From Chloroflexota bacterium (GTDB taxonomy: Bacteria > Chloroflexota > Dehalococcoidia > SM23-28-2 > RBG-16-64-32): DNA of 9,467 nt. The number at the start of each line of letters is the position of its first letter. Position 1 is the first letter of the stretch. The translations under genes and the position numbers were made by a program. Location: NCBI GenBank assembly GCA_022563285.1, contig JADFNQ010000040.1:1-9467 (forward strand), read 5' to 3'. This document shows positions 1 through 6,646 of the stretch, in pieces. The notes beneath the pieces were generated by a model, which was not told where the DNA came from, did no database searches, and saw only the letters and a program-made list of their open reading frames with translations.

Positions 1-1059
1 GGGTGCCCACATCTCGATGTCGTAGGCCTGGGTGGCGGTGAAGCCGAGGTCGCCGGCGCAGAGCTGCACGACGCGGTGGGGGATAGCCAGGGCGCGGCAG
101 ACGGACTCGGCATCCTGGACGAGGGCCTGGAGGGCATCGTCAGACTGGTCCGGCTCGACGAACTTGTACAGCTCCACCTTATCGAACTGGTGGCCGCGCT
201 TGATCCCGCGGACGTCGCGGCCGGCGGACATCTTCTCGCGGCGGAAGCAGGGGGTGTAGGCCACGAAGTGGAGGGGGAGCGTGCCGGGCTCCAGGATCTC
301 GTCCCGGTAGAGGTTGGTGAGGGGCACCTCAGCGGTGGGGATGAACCAGTAGTCCTCCTCGGCGTCGCGGTACAGGTTGTCGGCGAACTTCGGGAGCTGG
401 CCCGCCGCCAGCATGTTCTCCTCCTTGACCATGGCCGGCGGGTAGACCTCCGTGTAGCGGCCGTCGCGGAGGTGGAGGTCCAGCATGAAGGTGATGAGGG
501 CGCGCTGGAGGCGGGCGCCGGGGCCGGTGAGGACGTAGAAGCGGGAGCCGGAGAGCTTGGAGCCGCGCTCGAAGTCGATTATTCCCAGCGCCTCGCCCAG
601 CTCCCAGTGGGGCTTGTGGAAGGTGGGCTCTACGGGCTCGCCCTCCGTGCGGAGCACCACGTTGGCGGATTCGTCGGGGCCATCGGGGACGGAGTCCGCG
701 GGCAGGTTCGGCACCTGGAGGAGGAGATCGCGCAGGCGGCCGTCCAGGTCGCGGAGCTGGTCCTCCAGCGAGTCCAGCTTTTGGCCAAGGAAGGAGGAGC
801 GGGCGACTAGGTCGGAGCGGCGGTGCTCGGCGTGCTTAGCCTCCTTGGTCGCTGCGGTCTTCATCTCGCGGGCGAGCTGGCCGATCTCCTTGGAGAGGGC
901 GTTGCGCTCGGCGCGGATCGACTCCACCTCCTGGAGGGTGCCGCGATGCTGGGTGTCGAGGTCGAGGATCTCCTCCAGCGGCACGTCGTCGGCGCCGCGG
1001 CGGGCGAGGCCATGCCGCACCGCTTCCGGTTGTTCGCGGATGAGCTGGATGGAGAGCAT
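1..1059 (-). CDS. serS: Seryl-tRNA synthetase (3' end cut by window edge)
   Basis: Charges tRNA-Ser with serine in the cytoplasm (class II aminoacyl-tRNA synthetase). Reading the minus strand from the ATG at 1059 gives 353 codons with no stop before base 1. The start reads MLSIQLIREQPEAVRHGLAR, a typical SerRS N-terminus. Residues about 30-110 form the charged, heptad-rich tRNA-binding coiled-coil arm. The catalytic core follows, including FIPTAEVPLTNLY and motif 2 (FRREKMSAGRDVRGIKRGHQ), and the visible part ends GDLGFTATQAYDIEMWAP. Against a usual length near 420-430 residues, roughly 70 C-terminal residues including motif 3 lie outside the window. It begins 9 bases after the NUDIX stop with only a weak GGAT ribosome site, so translational coupling is likely. 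The partial state is due to the window edge; there is no sign of decay. Confidence 0.96.
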   Translation of the reverse strand, partial: MLSIQLIREQPEAVRHGLARRGADDVPLEEILDLDTQHRGTLQEVESIRAERNALSKEIGQLAREMKTAATKEAKHAEHRRSDLVARSSFLGQKLDSLEDQLRDLDGRLRDLLLQVPNLPADSVPDGPDESANVVLRTEGEPVEPTFHKPHWELGEALGIIDFERGSKLSGSRFYVLTGPGARLQRALITFMLDLHLRDGRYTEVYPPAMVKEENMLAAGQLPKFADNLYRDAEEDYWFIPTAEVPLTNLYRDEILEPGTLPLHFVAYTPCFRREKMSAGRDVRGIKRGHQFDKVELYKFVEPDQSDDALQALVQDAESVCRALAIPHRVVQLCAGDLGFTATQAYDIEMWAP

Positions 1060-1068
1060 AGGCAGATC

Positions 1069-1563
1069 CTAGAGCCTGGAACCTGACGCACGGCGGGTGG
1101 TCTCGATGGCTTGGATGGCGAGGAGGCGGACGTCCTCAGCGATGGGGACGGCGACGCCGCAGGCGGCGAGGTCGAGGGGCTGCTTGGAGCGTAGGGCTTC
1201 TTCGTCCACCCAGTGGAAGTCGCCGGAGGGCCGGTCGTCGGTGGCCCCGTCCACCAGGCGGCAGAAGTAGATCAGGTCGATGTGCTGGTGCGGCTCGCTG
1301 GGTTCGGGGCTGTCCTCCAGCAGGATCGTGTAGGGGGGCTGAAGCTGGTTGGGATAGGGGAAGGGCAGGGTGGGGACGGAGGGGATGACCTCGGCGGCGA
1401 CCCCCGTCTCCTCGCGGATCTCGCGCAGGACGGCCTGTACGGGGTCTTCGTCCGGCTCGATATGGCCGCCGGGGGGCATCCACTGCTGGAGGCGCTTGTG
1501 CCAGTGGAGGAGGGTGTGGTCGCCCTGGACGACGAAGCCGGTGGCGGTGAAGTGGCGTCTCAC
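1069..1563 (-). CDS. NUDIX hydrolase
   Basis: A 164-residue NUDIX-family phosphohydrolase, a family that cleaves nucleoside diphosphates linked to another moiety using metal ions. The full NUDIX box lies at about residues 33-55: G-x5-E-x7-REIREETGV, with every consensus position met, so it should be catalytically competent. The MPPGGHIEPDED lead-in is typical of the MutT-like fold. The start is GTG at 1563, which overlaps the lysS stop as GTGA and implies coupled translation. The TAG stop at 1069 lies 9 bases before serS. Substrate cannot be read from the sequence. Position between two tRNA-synthetase genes might suggest clean-up of nucleotide by-products such as diadenosine polyphosphates made by LysRS, but that is inference. 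Alternatives include a housecleaning pyrophosphatase of the MutT or ADP-ribose type. Confidence 0.93.
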   Translation of the reverse strand: MRRHFTATGFVVQGDHTLLHWHKRLQQWMPPGGHIEPDEDPVQAVLREIREETGVAAEVIPSVPTLPFPYPNQLQPPYTILLEDSPEPSEPHQHIDLIYFCRLVDGATDDRPSGDFHWVDEEALRSKQPLDLAACGVAVPIAEDVRLLAIQAIETTRRASGSRL

Positions 1564-3128
1564 CGCTGCTCCCTCTCGCGCAGGTGGGGGAATAGGATCA
1601 CCTCGCGGATGGAGGGCTGGCCGGTGAGGGCCATGACCAGGCGGTCGATGCCGATGCCGAGGCCGCCGCAGGGCGGCATGCCGTACTCCAGGGCGGTCAG
1701 GAACTCCTCGTCCGCCAGCTCCACCTCCTCGTCGCCGGCGGCGAGGAGGCGAGCCTGCTGGAGCATCCGCTCTCGCTGCTCCTGGGGGTCGTTCAGCTCC
1801 GAGTAGGCGTTGCCGACTTCACGGCTGGCGATGAACAGCTCGAAGCGCTCCACCAGGCGGGGGTTGTCCGGCTTGCGCTTGGCCAGGGGCGAGAGCTCAA
1901 CGGGATAGTCCAAGAGGAAGGTTGGCTGGATGAGGTTGGGCTCTACCTTGTCGGAGAGAAGCTCATCGATGAGCTTGCCTCGGCCCCACTTCTCATCCAC
2001 GGCGACGCCGCAGGAGGCCACCGCCTCCCGCATCGACTCCACCTCCGGGTGCTGCTCGAAGTCGACGCCGCTGTGCTGTTTGATGGCGTCGCGCAGGGTG
2101 ATCCGCGGCCAGGGCGGGGCGAAGTCGATCTTGGTGTCGTCGTGAGTGACCGTATTGCCGTCCAGCGCCTCGCGGGCGACGGTGGAGATCATCTCCTCCA
2201 CCATGTCCATGACGTCGGTGTAGTCGGCGTAGGCCTGGTAGGACTCCAGCATCGTGAACTCCGGGTTGTACTTGGCGGAGACGCCCTCGTTGCGGAAGAT
2301 GCGGCCGATCTCGTACACCCGGTCGTAGCCGCCGATGACCAGCCGCTTGAGGTATAGCTCCAGGGCGATGCGGAGGTAGAGCTGGCGGTCCAGGGCGTTG
2401 TGGTAGGTGACGAAGGGGCGGGCGGCGGCGCCGCCGGCGGCGGGCTGGAGGACGGGCGTCTCCACCTCCAGGAAGCCGTGGCTGTCCAGGAAGTGGCGTA
2501 CGGCGGTGATGACGCGGGAGCGGGTGAGGAAGGTATCGCGGACCTGGGGGTTGGCGATCAGGTCCAGGTAGCGCTGACGGTAGCGCAGCTCGACGTCCTG
2601 GAGGCCGTGCCACTTCTCCGGCGGGGCGCGCAGCGCCTTGGCCAGGACGGTGAACTGGCTCACCCGAAGTGTGAGTTCCCCTCTTCGAGTCCTAAAGACA
2701 TTGCCTGTCGCCTCAATGATGTCTCCTAAGTCTACGGTTGTTCTGAAGAGATCGAGCGCGGCTTCTTTCTTTGCCACGATGGCAGTTGGGGAGACCACTC
2801 TTAGATTTGGCCAATCCTTCCGCAAATACAACTGCATCTTGTCCGTGCTGTCCCCGATGTCGAAGAAGATTGCGCCTCCCTGGTCGCGAATTAGGCGGAC
2901 ACGTCCCGCTGCGCGATAGGTGATTGCTCTTCCCCTTAGGCCACGGGCGACCAATTCGCCGGTCCCCTCGGGGATTCTAGCCGCTGCGTGCGTCATGATT
3001 TGATTGAGCGACTTTCTCTTTCGACGTCGAGGTCCCAGTGGAGACCGGGCAGGGTAAGGGTCTAGGCCGCGGGCGCGGAGGCGCTCCAGCTTGGCGATTC
3101 GCAGCGATATGATCTCTTGTTCGCCCAT
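1560..3128 (-). CDS. lysS: Lysyl-tRNA synthetase, class II
   Basis: Attaches lysine to tRNA-Lys in the cytoplasm. At 522 residues it is slightly longer than the usual 490-510. An N-terminal OB-fold anticodon-binding domain (about residues 60-165, ending FRTRRGELTLRVSQFTVLAK) precedes the catalytic core. The core shows PEKWHGLQDVELRYRQRYLDL, motif 1 (FLEVETPVLQPAAGGAAARP, near 220), motif 2 (FRNEGVSAKYNPEFTMLE, near 277-295) and motif 3 (GLGIGIDRLVMALTG, near 489-503). All key catalytic stretches look intact. The ATG at 3128 is preceded by AGGGG six bases upstream. Two oddities: the OB-fold carries extra residues around WPNLRVVSPTAIVAKKEAAL, and DNA for residues about 20-160 (2650-3060) has much lower GC and uses AGA, CGA and CGT arginine codons, unlike the rest. 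It overlaps the NUDIX gene by four bases and follows greA by 74 bases. Confidence 0.97.
   Translation of the reverse strand: MGEQEIISLRIAKLERLRARGLDPYPARSPLGPRRRKRKSLNQIMTHAAARIPEGTGELVARGLRGRAITYRAAGRVRLIRDQGGAIFFDIGDSTDKMQLYLRKDWPNLRVVSPTAIVAKKEAALDLFRTTVDLGDIIEATGNVFRTRRGELTLRVSQFTVLAKALRAPPEKWHGLQDVELRYRQRYLDLIANPQVRDTFLTRSRVITAVRHFLDSHGFLEVETPVLQPAAGGAAARPFVTYHNALDRQLYLRIALELYLKRLVIGGYDRVYEIGRIFRNEGVSAKYNPEFTMLESYQAYADYTDVMDMVEEMISTVAREALDGNTVTHDDTKIDFAPPWPRITLRDAIKQHSGVDFEQHPEVESMREAVASCGVAVDEKWGRGKLIDELLSDKVEPNLIQPTFLLDYPVELSPLAKRKPDNPRLVERFELFIASREVGNAYSELNDPQEQRERMLQQARLLAAGDEEVELADEEFLTALEYGMPPCGGLGIGIDRLVMALTGQPSIREVILFPHLREREQR
2650..3060 (-). other. Low-GC compositional segment inside lysS
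   Basis: Hand counting gives about 57% GC across 2641-3060, falling to about 51% in 2701-2820, against about 72% across 2401-2640. The segment covers LysRS residues roughly 20-160: a basic linker (RRRKRKS) plus the OB-fold anticodon-binding domain. The extreme 5' end of the gene (3061-3128) returns to GC-rich sequence. The frame is open throughout. Boundaries are approximate. Possible causes are intragenic recombination with a foreign lysS or relaxed codon selection in this domain. Confidence 0.7.
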
Positions 3129-3136
3129 ACGTGGCC

Positions 3137-3177
3137 CCTGAAAGCTTCAGGCGGGGCCCGGTTGGCGCCCCGCCTGA
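3137..3177 (-). promoter_or_regulatory. lysS leader hairpins (possible attenuator or SD switch)
   Basis: The 74-base greA-lysS gap holds an 11-bp perfect inverted repeat (3147-3157 with 3167-3177; core AGGCGGGGC) around a 9-base loop. A second inverted repeat, CCTGAA-AGC-TTCAGG (3137-3151), shares bases 3147-3151 with it, so the two stems exclude each other. On the minus-strand RNA the second stem covers the first bases of the lysS Shine-Dalgarno AGGGG (3135-3139). The strong stem is followed only by AGCTTTC, a poor U-tract, so it may be a weak greA terminator, an RNA-stability element or part of a switch. Pairing is seen directly; the function is inferred. Confidence 0.5.
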
Positions 3178-3202
3178 TTTTACTGGTCGCTCTGCCGCTC
3201 CG

Positions 3203-3670
3203 CTAGTCGACGCTGATGATCGTCCAGCGGAGAGCGCCGGCGGGTGCGTTCACCTGCACCTCATCGCCGACGCACTTGCCCAGGAGGGCTTCGCCCACCG
3301 GGGACTCGTTGCTGATGCGGTGTCCCTTGGGGTCGGCCTCCGCGGAGCCGACGATGGTGTAGTTCTCCGTCTCGCCCTTATGGTTCTGGACGGTGACGTT
3401 GGAGCCAAGGCTGACCCGCAGGTGGTCGTGTGCCACCTCAATGACGACGGCGTTCTGGATAATCGTCTCCAGGGTGAGGATACGGCCTTCAACGAAGGCC
3501 TGCTCGTTGCGGGCGTCCTCGTATTCGGGGGTGTTCTGGGCGCCCACCATCTCCTTGGCGTCGTGTATGCGCTGCGACGCCTCAGCGCGGCGGACGTTGA
3601 TGAGGTGATCCAGCTCCTGCTGCAGTTTGGATAGGCCATCTTTGGTAAGAGGGACGGTCTTGCCTGCCAT
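3203..3670 (-). CDS. greA: GreA/GreB-family transcription elongation factor
   Basis: A 155-residue Gre factor that inserts a coiled coil into the RNA polymerase secondary channel. The N-terminal coiled coil (about 1-75) includes EYEDARNEQAFVEGRI. The C-terminal FKBP-like domain (about 80-155) includes GSNVTVQNHKGETENYTIVG, EADPKGHRIS, SPVGEALLGK and GDEVQV. ATG 3670 is chosen because AGGAG lies 8 bases upstream; the in-frame GTG at 3679 overlaps that ribosome site. The coiled-coil tip is odd. Where E. coli GreA has GDLKENAEY, this protein reads VGAQNTPEY, so the acidic residues equivalent to D41 and E44 are G43 and N46. These residues hold the catalytic metal for RNA cleavage, so the protein may bind polymerase without stimulating cleavage. 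It is first in the greA-lysS-NUDIX-serS operon, behind a strong promoter and a terminator-like leader. Confidence 0.93.
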   Translation of the reverse strand: MAGKTVPLTKDGLSKLQQELDHLINVRRAEASQRIHDAKEMVGAQNTPEYEDARNEQAFVEGRILTLETIIQNAVVIEVAHDHLRVSLGSNVTVQNHKGETENYTIVGSAEADPKGHRISNESPVGEALLGKCVGDEVQVNAPAGALRWTIISVD

Positions 3671-3693
3671 GGCTATCACTCCTACACCCTGCG

Positions 3694-3724
3694 AAAAAAG
3701 AGACTGGGGGCGTGAACCCTCAGT
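3694..3724 (-). terminator. Terminator-like hairpin in greA leader (attenuator candidate)
   Basis: On the minus-strand RNA, ACTGAGGG (3724-3717) pairs with CCCCCAGT (3710-3703), eight positions with one A-C mismatch and a six-base loop. CTC and then six consecutive U residues (3699-3694) follow. This is the layout of an intrinsic terminator, but it sits between the greA promoter and its start codon, 23 bases ahead of the ATG. Transcripts ending here would be short leader RNAs of about 55 bases. E. coli greA is known to make comparable terminated leader RNAs (GraL), so autoregulated attenuation is plausible. Confidence 0.7.
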
Positions 3725-3755
3725 CGAGCAGGTGTTCGCGTCGTTTCCGGGCGAT

Positions 3756-3784
3756 ATTATAGGGCAGCGATCTGGACTTGTAAA
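3756..3784 (-). promoter_or_regulatory. Sigma-70 promoter for greA operon
   Basis: On the minus strand, TTTACA (3784-3779; one mismatch to TTGACA) is followed by exactly 17 bases and then a perfect TATAAT (3761-3756). Transcription should begin near 3749, giving a leader of about 79 bases before the greA ATG. In such GC-rich DNA this AT-rich block stands out clearly. It probably drives greA, lysS, the NUDIX gene and serS together. Confidence 0.85.
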
Positions 3785-3822
3785 GGGTCAGGGTTGCATC
3801 GCTATGCTGAGAAGGGGGGCTG

Positions 3823-3831
3823 TGATACAAT
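3823..3831 (+). promoter_or_regulatory. Extended -10 promoter candidate for the rightward operon
   Basis: TGA-TACAAT (3823-3831) matches the extended -10 form TGn-TATAAT with one mismatch. No good -35 box lies at 17-18 bp, as expected for extended -10 promoters. A start near 3838 would leave a leader of about 54 bases before ATG 3892. It is divergent from the greA promoter, with the two -10 boxes about 62 bases apart. Confidence 0.55.
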
Positions 3832-3891
3832 CCGCGTATCTGTCCGGCGTGCGTTACACTCGGCCCGCCGGGGATATTCAAGCGCGTAAGA

Positions 3892-6081
3892 ATGCGACGG
3901 TTTCCGCCCCGCGATCTCCCGCCCAGAGATAGGCCGCCTCGGCGCGACTTGCCGCGGCCGGAAGGCCCGTTCGACCGGCTGCTGCGCAGGGGTCAGCGGG
4001 ATCCGGCCCCGTTGATCATCGGCGGGACGGTGTTGTTCATCGCGGTGGTGATCATCCTTGTGTTCCTCCTCTCCGGCGTGTTCGGTGGGGGTGATGAGGA
4101 CAGGACGACGACTGTGGACGGGACGGGCATCGAGGCCGTGTTCGGCGAGATGCCGGGCCTGCCGCCGGGGCTGGTCGCCCTGAGCGAATTCGTAGAGTTC
4201 AACACGGACGGAGACCTCTCCGCGACGATCGCTTTGCCGCTCCGCAGCCGGCCGGAGGATGAGACGGGGCTGGGCTTCTACACCTTCTTGGCGGAGCGCT
4301 GGCAGAGGGTGGCGGACGCCCGCCTTGACGCCGGGGCACAGCGGGCGGAGGCAGACTTCTCGCCGCTGCCGCAAAACCTTGCGGTGCTGCGGGTGGTGGC
4401 CCAGGCCTACCAGGTGGCGGCTTCCCTGCCGCCCGGCGGCAGGCTACACCCGGAGGCGAAGGCCGGCATCGTAAGCCCCAGAGACTACAAGCCGCTGAGC
4501 GACAGCTCCCTGGAGGGGACCGCCACGGGCGTTGAGATCAGGGATGGTGTTCTGCTTATCCCAACGATCGTGGGCAGCGGAGAGGACACGGCGGCAGTGG
4601 TTAACGATATCCTTTCCAATGATCTGCTGATCGGGCAGCACGTTCAGGAGATAGTGCAGCTGGCGGAGAGCGGCGGCTTCGCGGGGATCGACCTGGAGTA
4701 CTCCGCCGTGGACCCGGACCTGCGGACGGAGTTCACCTCCTTCGCACAGGAGCTGGGGCAGGCGCTGCGGGAGGATGGACGGCGGTTGAGCCTGACGCTG
4801 CCGCCGCCGGGGCTGCAGCGCAGCGCCTACGACTGGCCGGTGCTGGGCCAGGCGGCGGACATCATCAAGATCCTGCCCATAGCGGACCCGCTGCGCTACT
4901 GGGAGGTGATGCCGGAGGGGCTGACCCAACTGGTCGAGGATGTGGACCCGCGAAAGCTGATGCTGGTGGTGAGTCCGTTCAGCGCCGAGCTAGACGAAGG
5001 CGGCGGCATCAGAACGCTGGGCTACCTGGAGGCGATGCTCCTGGCCGGCGAGATCACGGTACGGGAGCCCGCGGATCCGGAGAAGATCGAGACCGGGGTG
5101 GGCGTGAGGGTGGTGGCGGTGAACCTGGCGCAGTCAGAGGGGGCGACCGACATTCGCTGGAACGATGATGCGGCGGCCCTCTCCTTCTCCTACGTGGCGC
5201 CCGACACGAGGACGGTGTACATCGAGAACGTGTTCAGCGCGGGGTTCAAGCTGGAGCTGGTGCAGACGTATGCGCTGGGCGGCGTCGCCGTGTCCGACGC
5301 CTCCGCGAAGACGGATGTGGCGAACATCTGGCCCGTCGTGAACCAGCTCATCGAGACCGGCACGGCAAGCCTGGTGCGGCCGAACGGTGACGCGCTGGTG
5401 CCACGCTGGGAGGCGCCGGACGGCGGCAAGCTGGACGCCACCGCCGGGCCGTCCGTCATCTGGCGGACGGACGAGCCGGGCACCTACACCCTGCGGATGC
5501 TGATCAGCGATGGGGACCAGCGCTTCGGGCAGGAGATCGATGTGGAGGTGAAGGAGAAGAAGGGGACGCCGACGGCGACGGCGGCACCGGTGGTGACGTT
5601 CCCGGCGGAAGAGCCGACGCCGACGGCCACGCCTACTCCGACGCCAGGGCCGGAGCCGACACCGACCGTGGCAGTGCAAGTGGGCAAGCTGGCGGAGGGG
5701 GATGGTGACGGTGTCTTCAGTAATGATGAGCTAGTGCCGCCAGGCTCTACGGTCTTCTACTTGATCACCATTGACAACGACAGTGGTGTGCCAGTGACCA
5801 TCACCTCGTTGGTGGACGACGTATACGGCACCATCACCGACTGCGGCGGTATCAACTTCGACAGCGCACTCTTCACCGATGTCGTCGGCCGGACGCTGGC
5901 GGCGGACGATGGCGATGGCGACGCGCTTAACGGTGGAGCCGACGAGGTTCAGTGCGTCTTCACGAGAACCGCCCCAGCAGGCCCGGACATGCAGGTGCCG
6001 GATATCATAACCGCCGTCGTCCGGGATGCAGATAACAACGAGGCGTCCGACACGGACCCCGCCAAGATCACGACGAGCTAA
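3892..6081 (+). CDS. Membrane-anchored GH18-like surface protein
   Basis: A 729-residue protein built of clear modules. Residues 1-40 are Pro/Arg-rich with PPRD repeats and probably cytoplasmic. Residues 41-61 (LIIGGTVLFIAVVIILVFLL) form one membrane segment, so the rest should face outside. Residues about 130-470 resemble the spore-germination/YaaH type of GH18 TIM barrel (GGFAGIDLEYSAVDPDLRTE near 260, then LSLTLPPP). The usual DxxDxDxE motif reads AGIDLEYS: the catalytic glutamate is serine, so hydrolysis is doubtful and glycan binding more likely. An Ig-like domain follows (about 505-555), then a Thr/Pro linker (about 559-594). The C-terminal domain resembles DUF11 beta-sandwiches, with EGDGDGVFSNDE (EF-hand-like acidic stretch) and two cysteines. 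The ribosome site before ATG 3892 is poor. It heads the operon with rsmD 14 bases downstream. Substrate and role are unknown. Confidence 0.8.
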   Translation: MRRFPPRDLPPRDRPPRRDLPRPEGPFDRLLRRGQRDPAPLIIGGTVLFIAVVIILVFLLSGVFGGGDEDRTTTVDGTGIEAVFGEMPGLPPGLVALSEFVEFNTDGDLSATIALPLRSRPEDETGLGFYTFLAERWQRVADARLDAGAQRAEADFSPLPQNLAVLRVVAQAYQVAASLPPGGRLHPEAKAGIVSPRDYKPLSDSSLEGTATGVEIRDGVLLIPTIVGSGEDTAAVVNDILSNDLLIGQHVQEIVQLAESGGFAGIDLEYSAVDPDLRTEFTSFAQELGQALREDGRRLSLTLPPPGLQRSAYDWPVLGQAADIIKILPIADPLRYWEVMPEGLTQLVEDVDPRKLMLVVSPFSAELDEGGGIRTLGYLEAMLLAGEITVREPADPEKIETGVGVRVVAVNLAQSEGATDIRWNDDAAALSFSYVAPDTRTVYIENVFSAGFKLELVQTYALGGVAVSDASAKTDVANIWPVVNQLIETGTASLVRPNGDALVPRWEAPDGGKLDATAGPSVIWRTDEPGTYTLRMLISDGDQRFGQEIDVEVKEKKGTPTATAAPVVTFPAEEPTPTATPTPTPGPEPTPTVAVQVGKLAEGDGDGVFSNDELVPPGSTVFYLITIDNDSGVPVTITSLVDDVYGTITDCGGINFDSALFTDVVGRTLAADDGDGDALNGGADEVQCVFTRTAPAGPDMQVPDIITAVVRDADNNEASDTDPAKITTS

Positions 6082-6087
6082 GGGAGG
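6082..6087 (+). promoter_or_regulatory. Shine-Dalgarno site for rsmD
   Basis: GGGAGG directly after the TAA of the preceding gene and 8 bases before ATG 6096. It fixes the rsmD start and supports co-transcription with the gene upstream. Confidence 0.85.
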
Positions 6088-6095
6088 CCCTTGCC

Positions 6096-6635
6096 ATGCG
6101 GGTGATCGCCGGTCGAGCCAAGGGTCGCCGCCTCGCCGGGCCCCCGTCGCGGGCCACGCGGCCGACCTCGGACCTGGTGCGGGGGGCGATCTTCTCCGCC
6201 CTGGAGGCGATGGGGGCGGAGCTGACGCGGGTGCTGGACCTGTACGCGGGGAGCGGGGCGCTGGGGATCGAGGCGCTGAGCCGGGGGGCCCGCTGGTGCG
6301 ACTTCGTGGAGAAGAACGGCCGCGCCTGCGCCTCCATCCGTGAGAACCTTGCCAAGACGGGGTTCGATGAGCAGGCGAGGGTACACTGCGCGCCCGTGGA
6401 GAGGGCAGCGTCAAGGCTGGAGGGGCCGTATACTCTGGTGCTGTCCGACCCGCCCTACGCCCAGGCGGCGACCGAGGCGCTGGAGCGGCTGGCTGAGACG
6501 GGCCTGGTGGAGGCCGGGACAACGGTCCTGGTGCTGGAGCACAGCTCGCGGGAGGATGCGCCGGAGGGGCTGGGCGGGCTATCGCAGGTGAAGACGCTGA
6601 AGCACGGCGACAGCGCGGTGTCGATCTATCGCTAG
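6096..6635 (+). CDS. rsmD: 16S rRNA (guanine-966-N2)-methyltransferase
   Basis: A 179-residue S-adenosylmethionine-dependent methyltransferase that modifies G966 of 16S rRNA during 30S assembly. It opens with MRVIAGRAKGRRL, the conserved RsmD start, then TRPTSDLVRGAIFSAL. Motif I, the SAM-binding glycine-rich loop VLDLYAGSGALG, spans about residues 46-57, and the catalytic motif IV DPPY is at 118-121. Length matches the family (about 180-200). All diagnostic motifs are present and the gene looks functional. It sits 14 bases after the GH18-like gene and 11 bases before coaD; rsmD-coaD adjacency is common across bacteria and supports both calls. Antisense open frames across this gene are GC-driven shadows. 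Confidence 0.96.
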   Translation: MRVIAGRAKGRRLAGPPSRATRPTSDLVRGAIFSALEAMGAELTRVLDLYAGSGALGIEALSRGARWCDFVEKNGRACASIRENLAKTGFDEQARVHCAPVERAASRLEGPYTLVLSDPPYAQAATEALERLAETGLVEAGTTVLVLEHSSREDAPEGLGGLSQVKTLKHGDSAVSIYR

Positions 6636-6640
6636 GAGGT
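6634..6640 (+). promoter_or_regulatory. Shine-Dalgarno site for coaD
   Basis: AGGAGGT, the full anti-16S consensus, overlaps the rsmD TAG stop and lies 6 bases before TTG 6647. This strong site is the main reason to accept a TTG start for coaD. Confidence 0.85.
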
Positions 6641-6646
6641 GCCGAT

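Noticed and set aside
76..810. Long plus-strand open frame opposite serS
   Set aside because: The minus strand gives an unmistakable SerRS; the plus frame has Val/Gly/Glu-biased composition typical of antisense shadows in GC-rich genes.
1213..1806. Plus-strand open frame opposite the NUDIX and lysS genes
   Set aside because: Antisense to two clear genes on the other strand; no domain pattern.
3147..3181. Plus-strand intrinsic terminator (11-bp stem then TTTT)
   Set aside because: No plus-strand gene ends here; both neighbours are on the minus strand, so the T-run on the plus side is probably incidental.
3131..3634. Plus-strand open frame opposite greA
   Set aside because: It is antisense to a clear Gre factor, and its start lies in the lysS leader with no ribosome site or recognisable domain.
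3671..3891. Possible tRNA or T-box riboswitch upstream of the synthetase operon
   Set aside because: No cloverleaf, no T-box core sequence and no specifier stem-loop was recognisable; a simple promoter-plus-hairpin leader explains the region.
5731..6522. Minus-strand open frame of 263 codons opposite the surface-protein end and rsmD
   Set aside because: Pro/Arg/Ser-rich low-complexity translation, antisense to RsmD with intact motifs.
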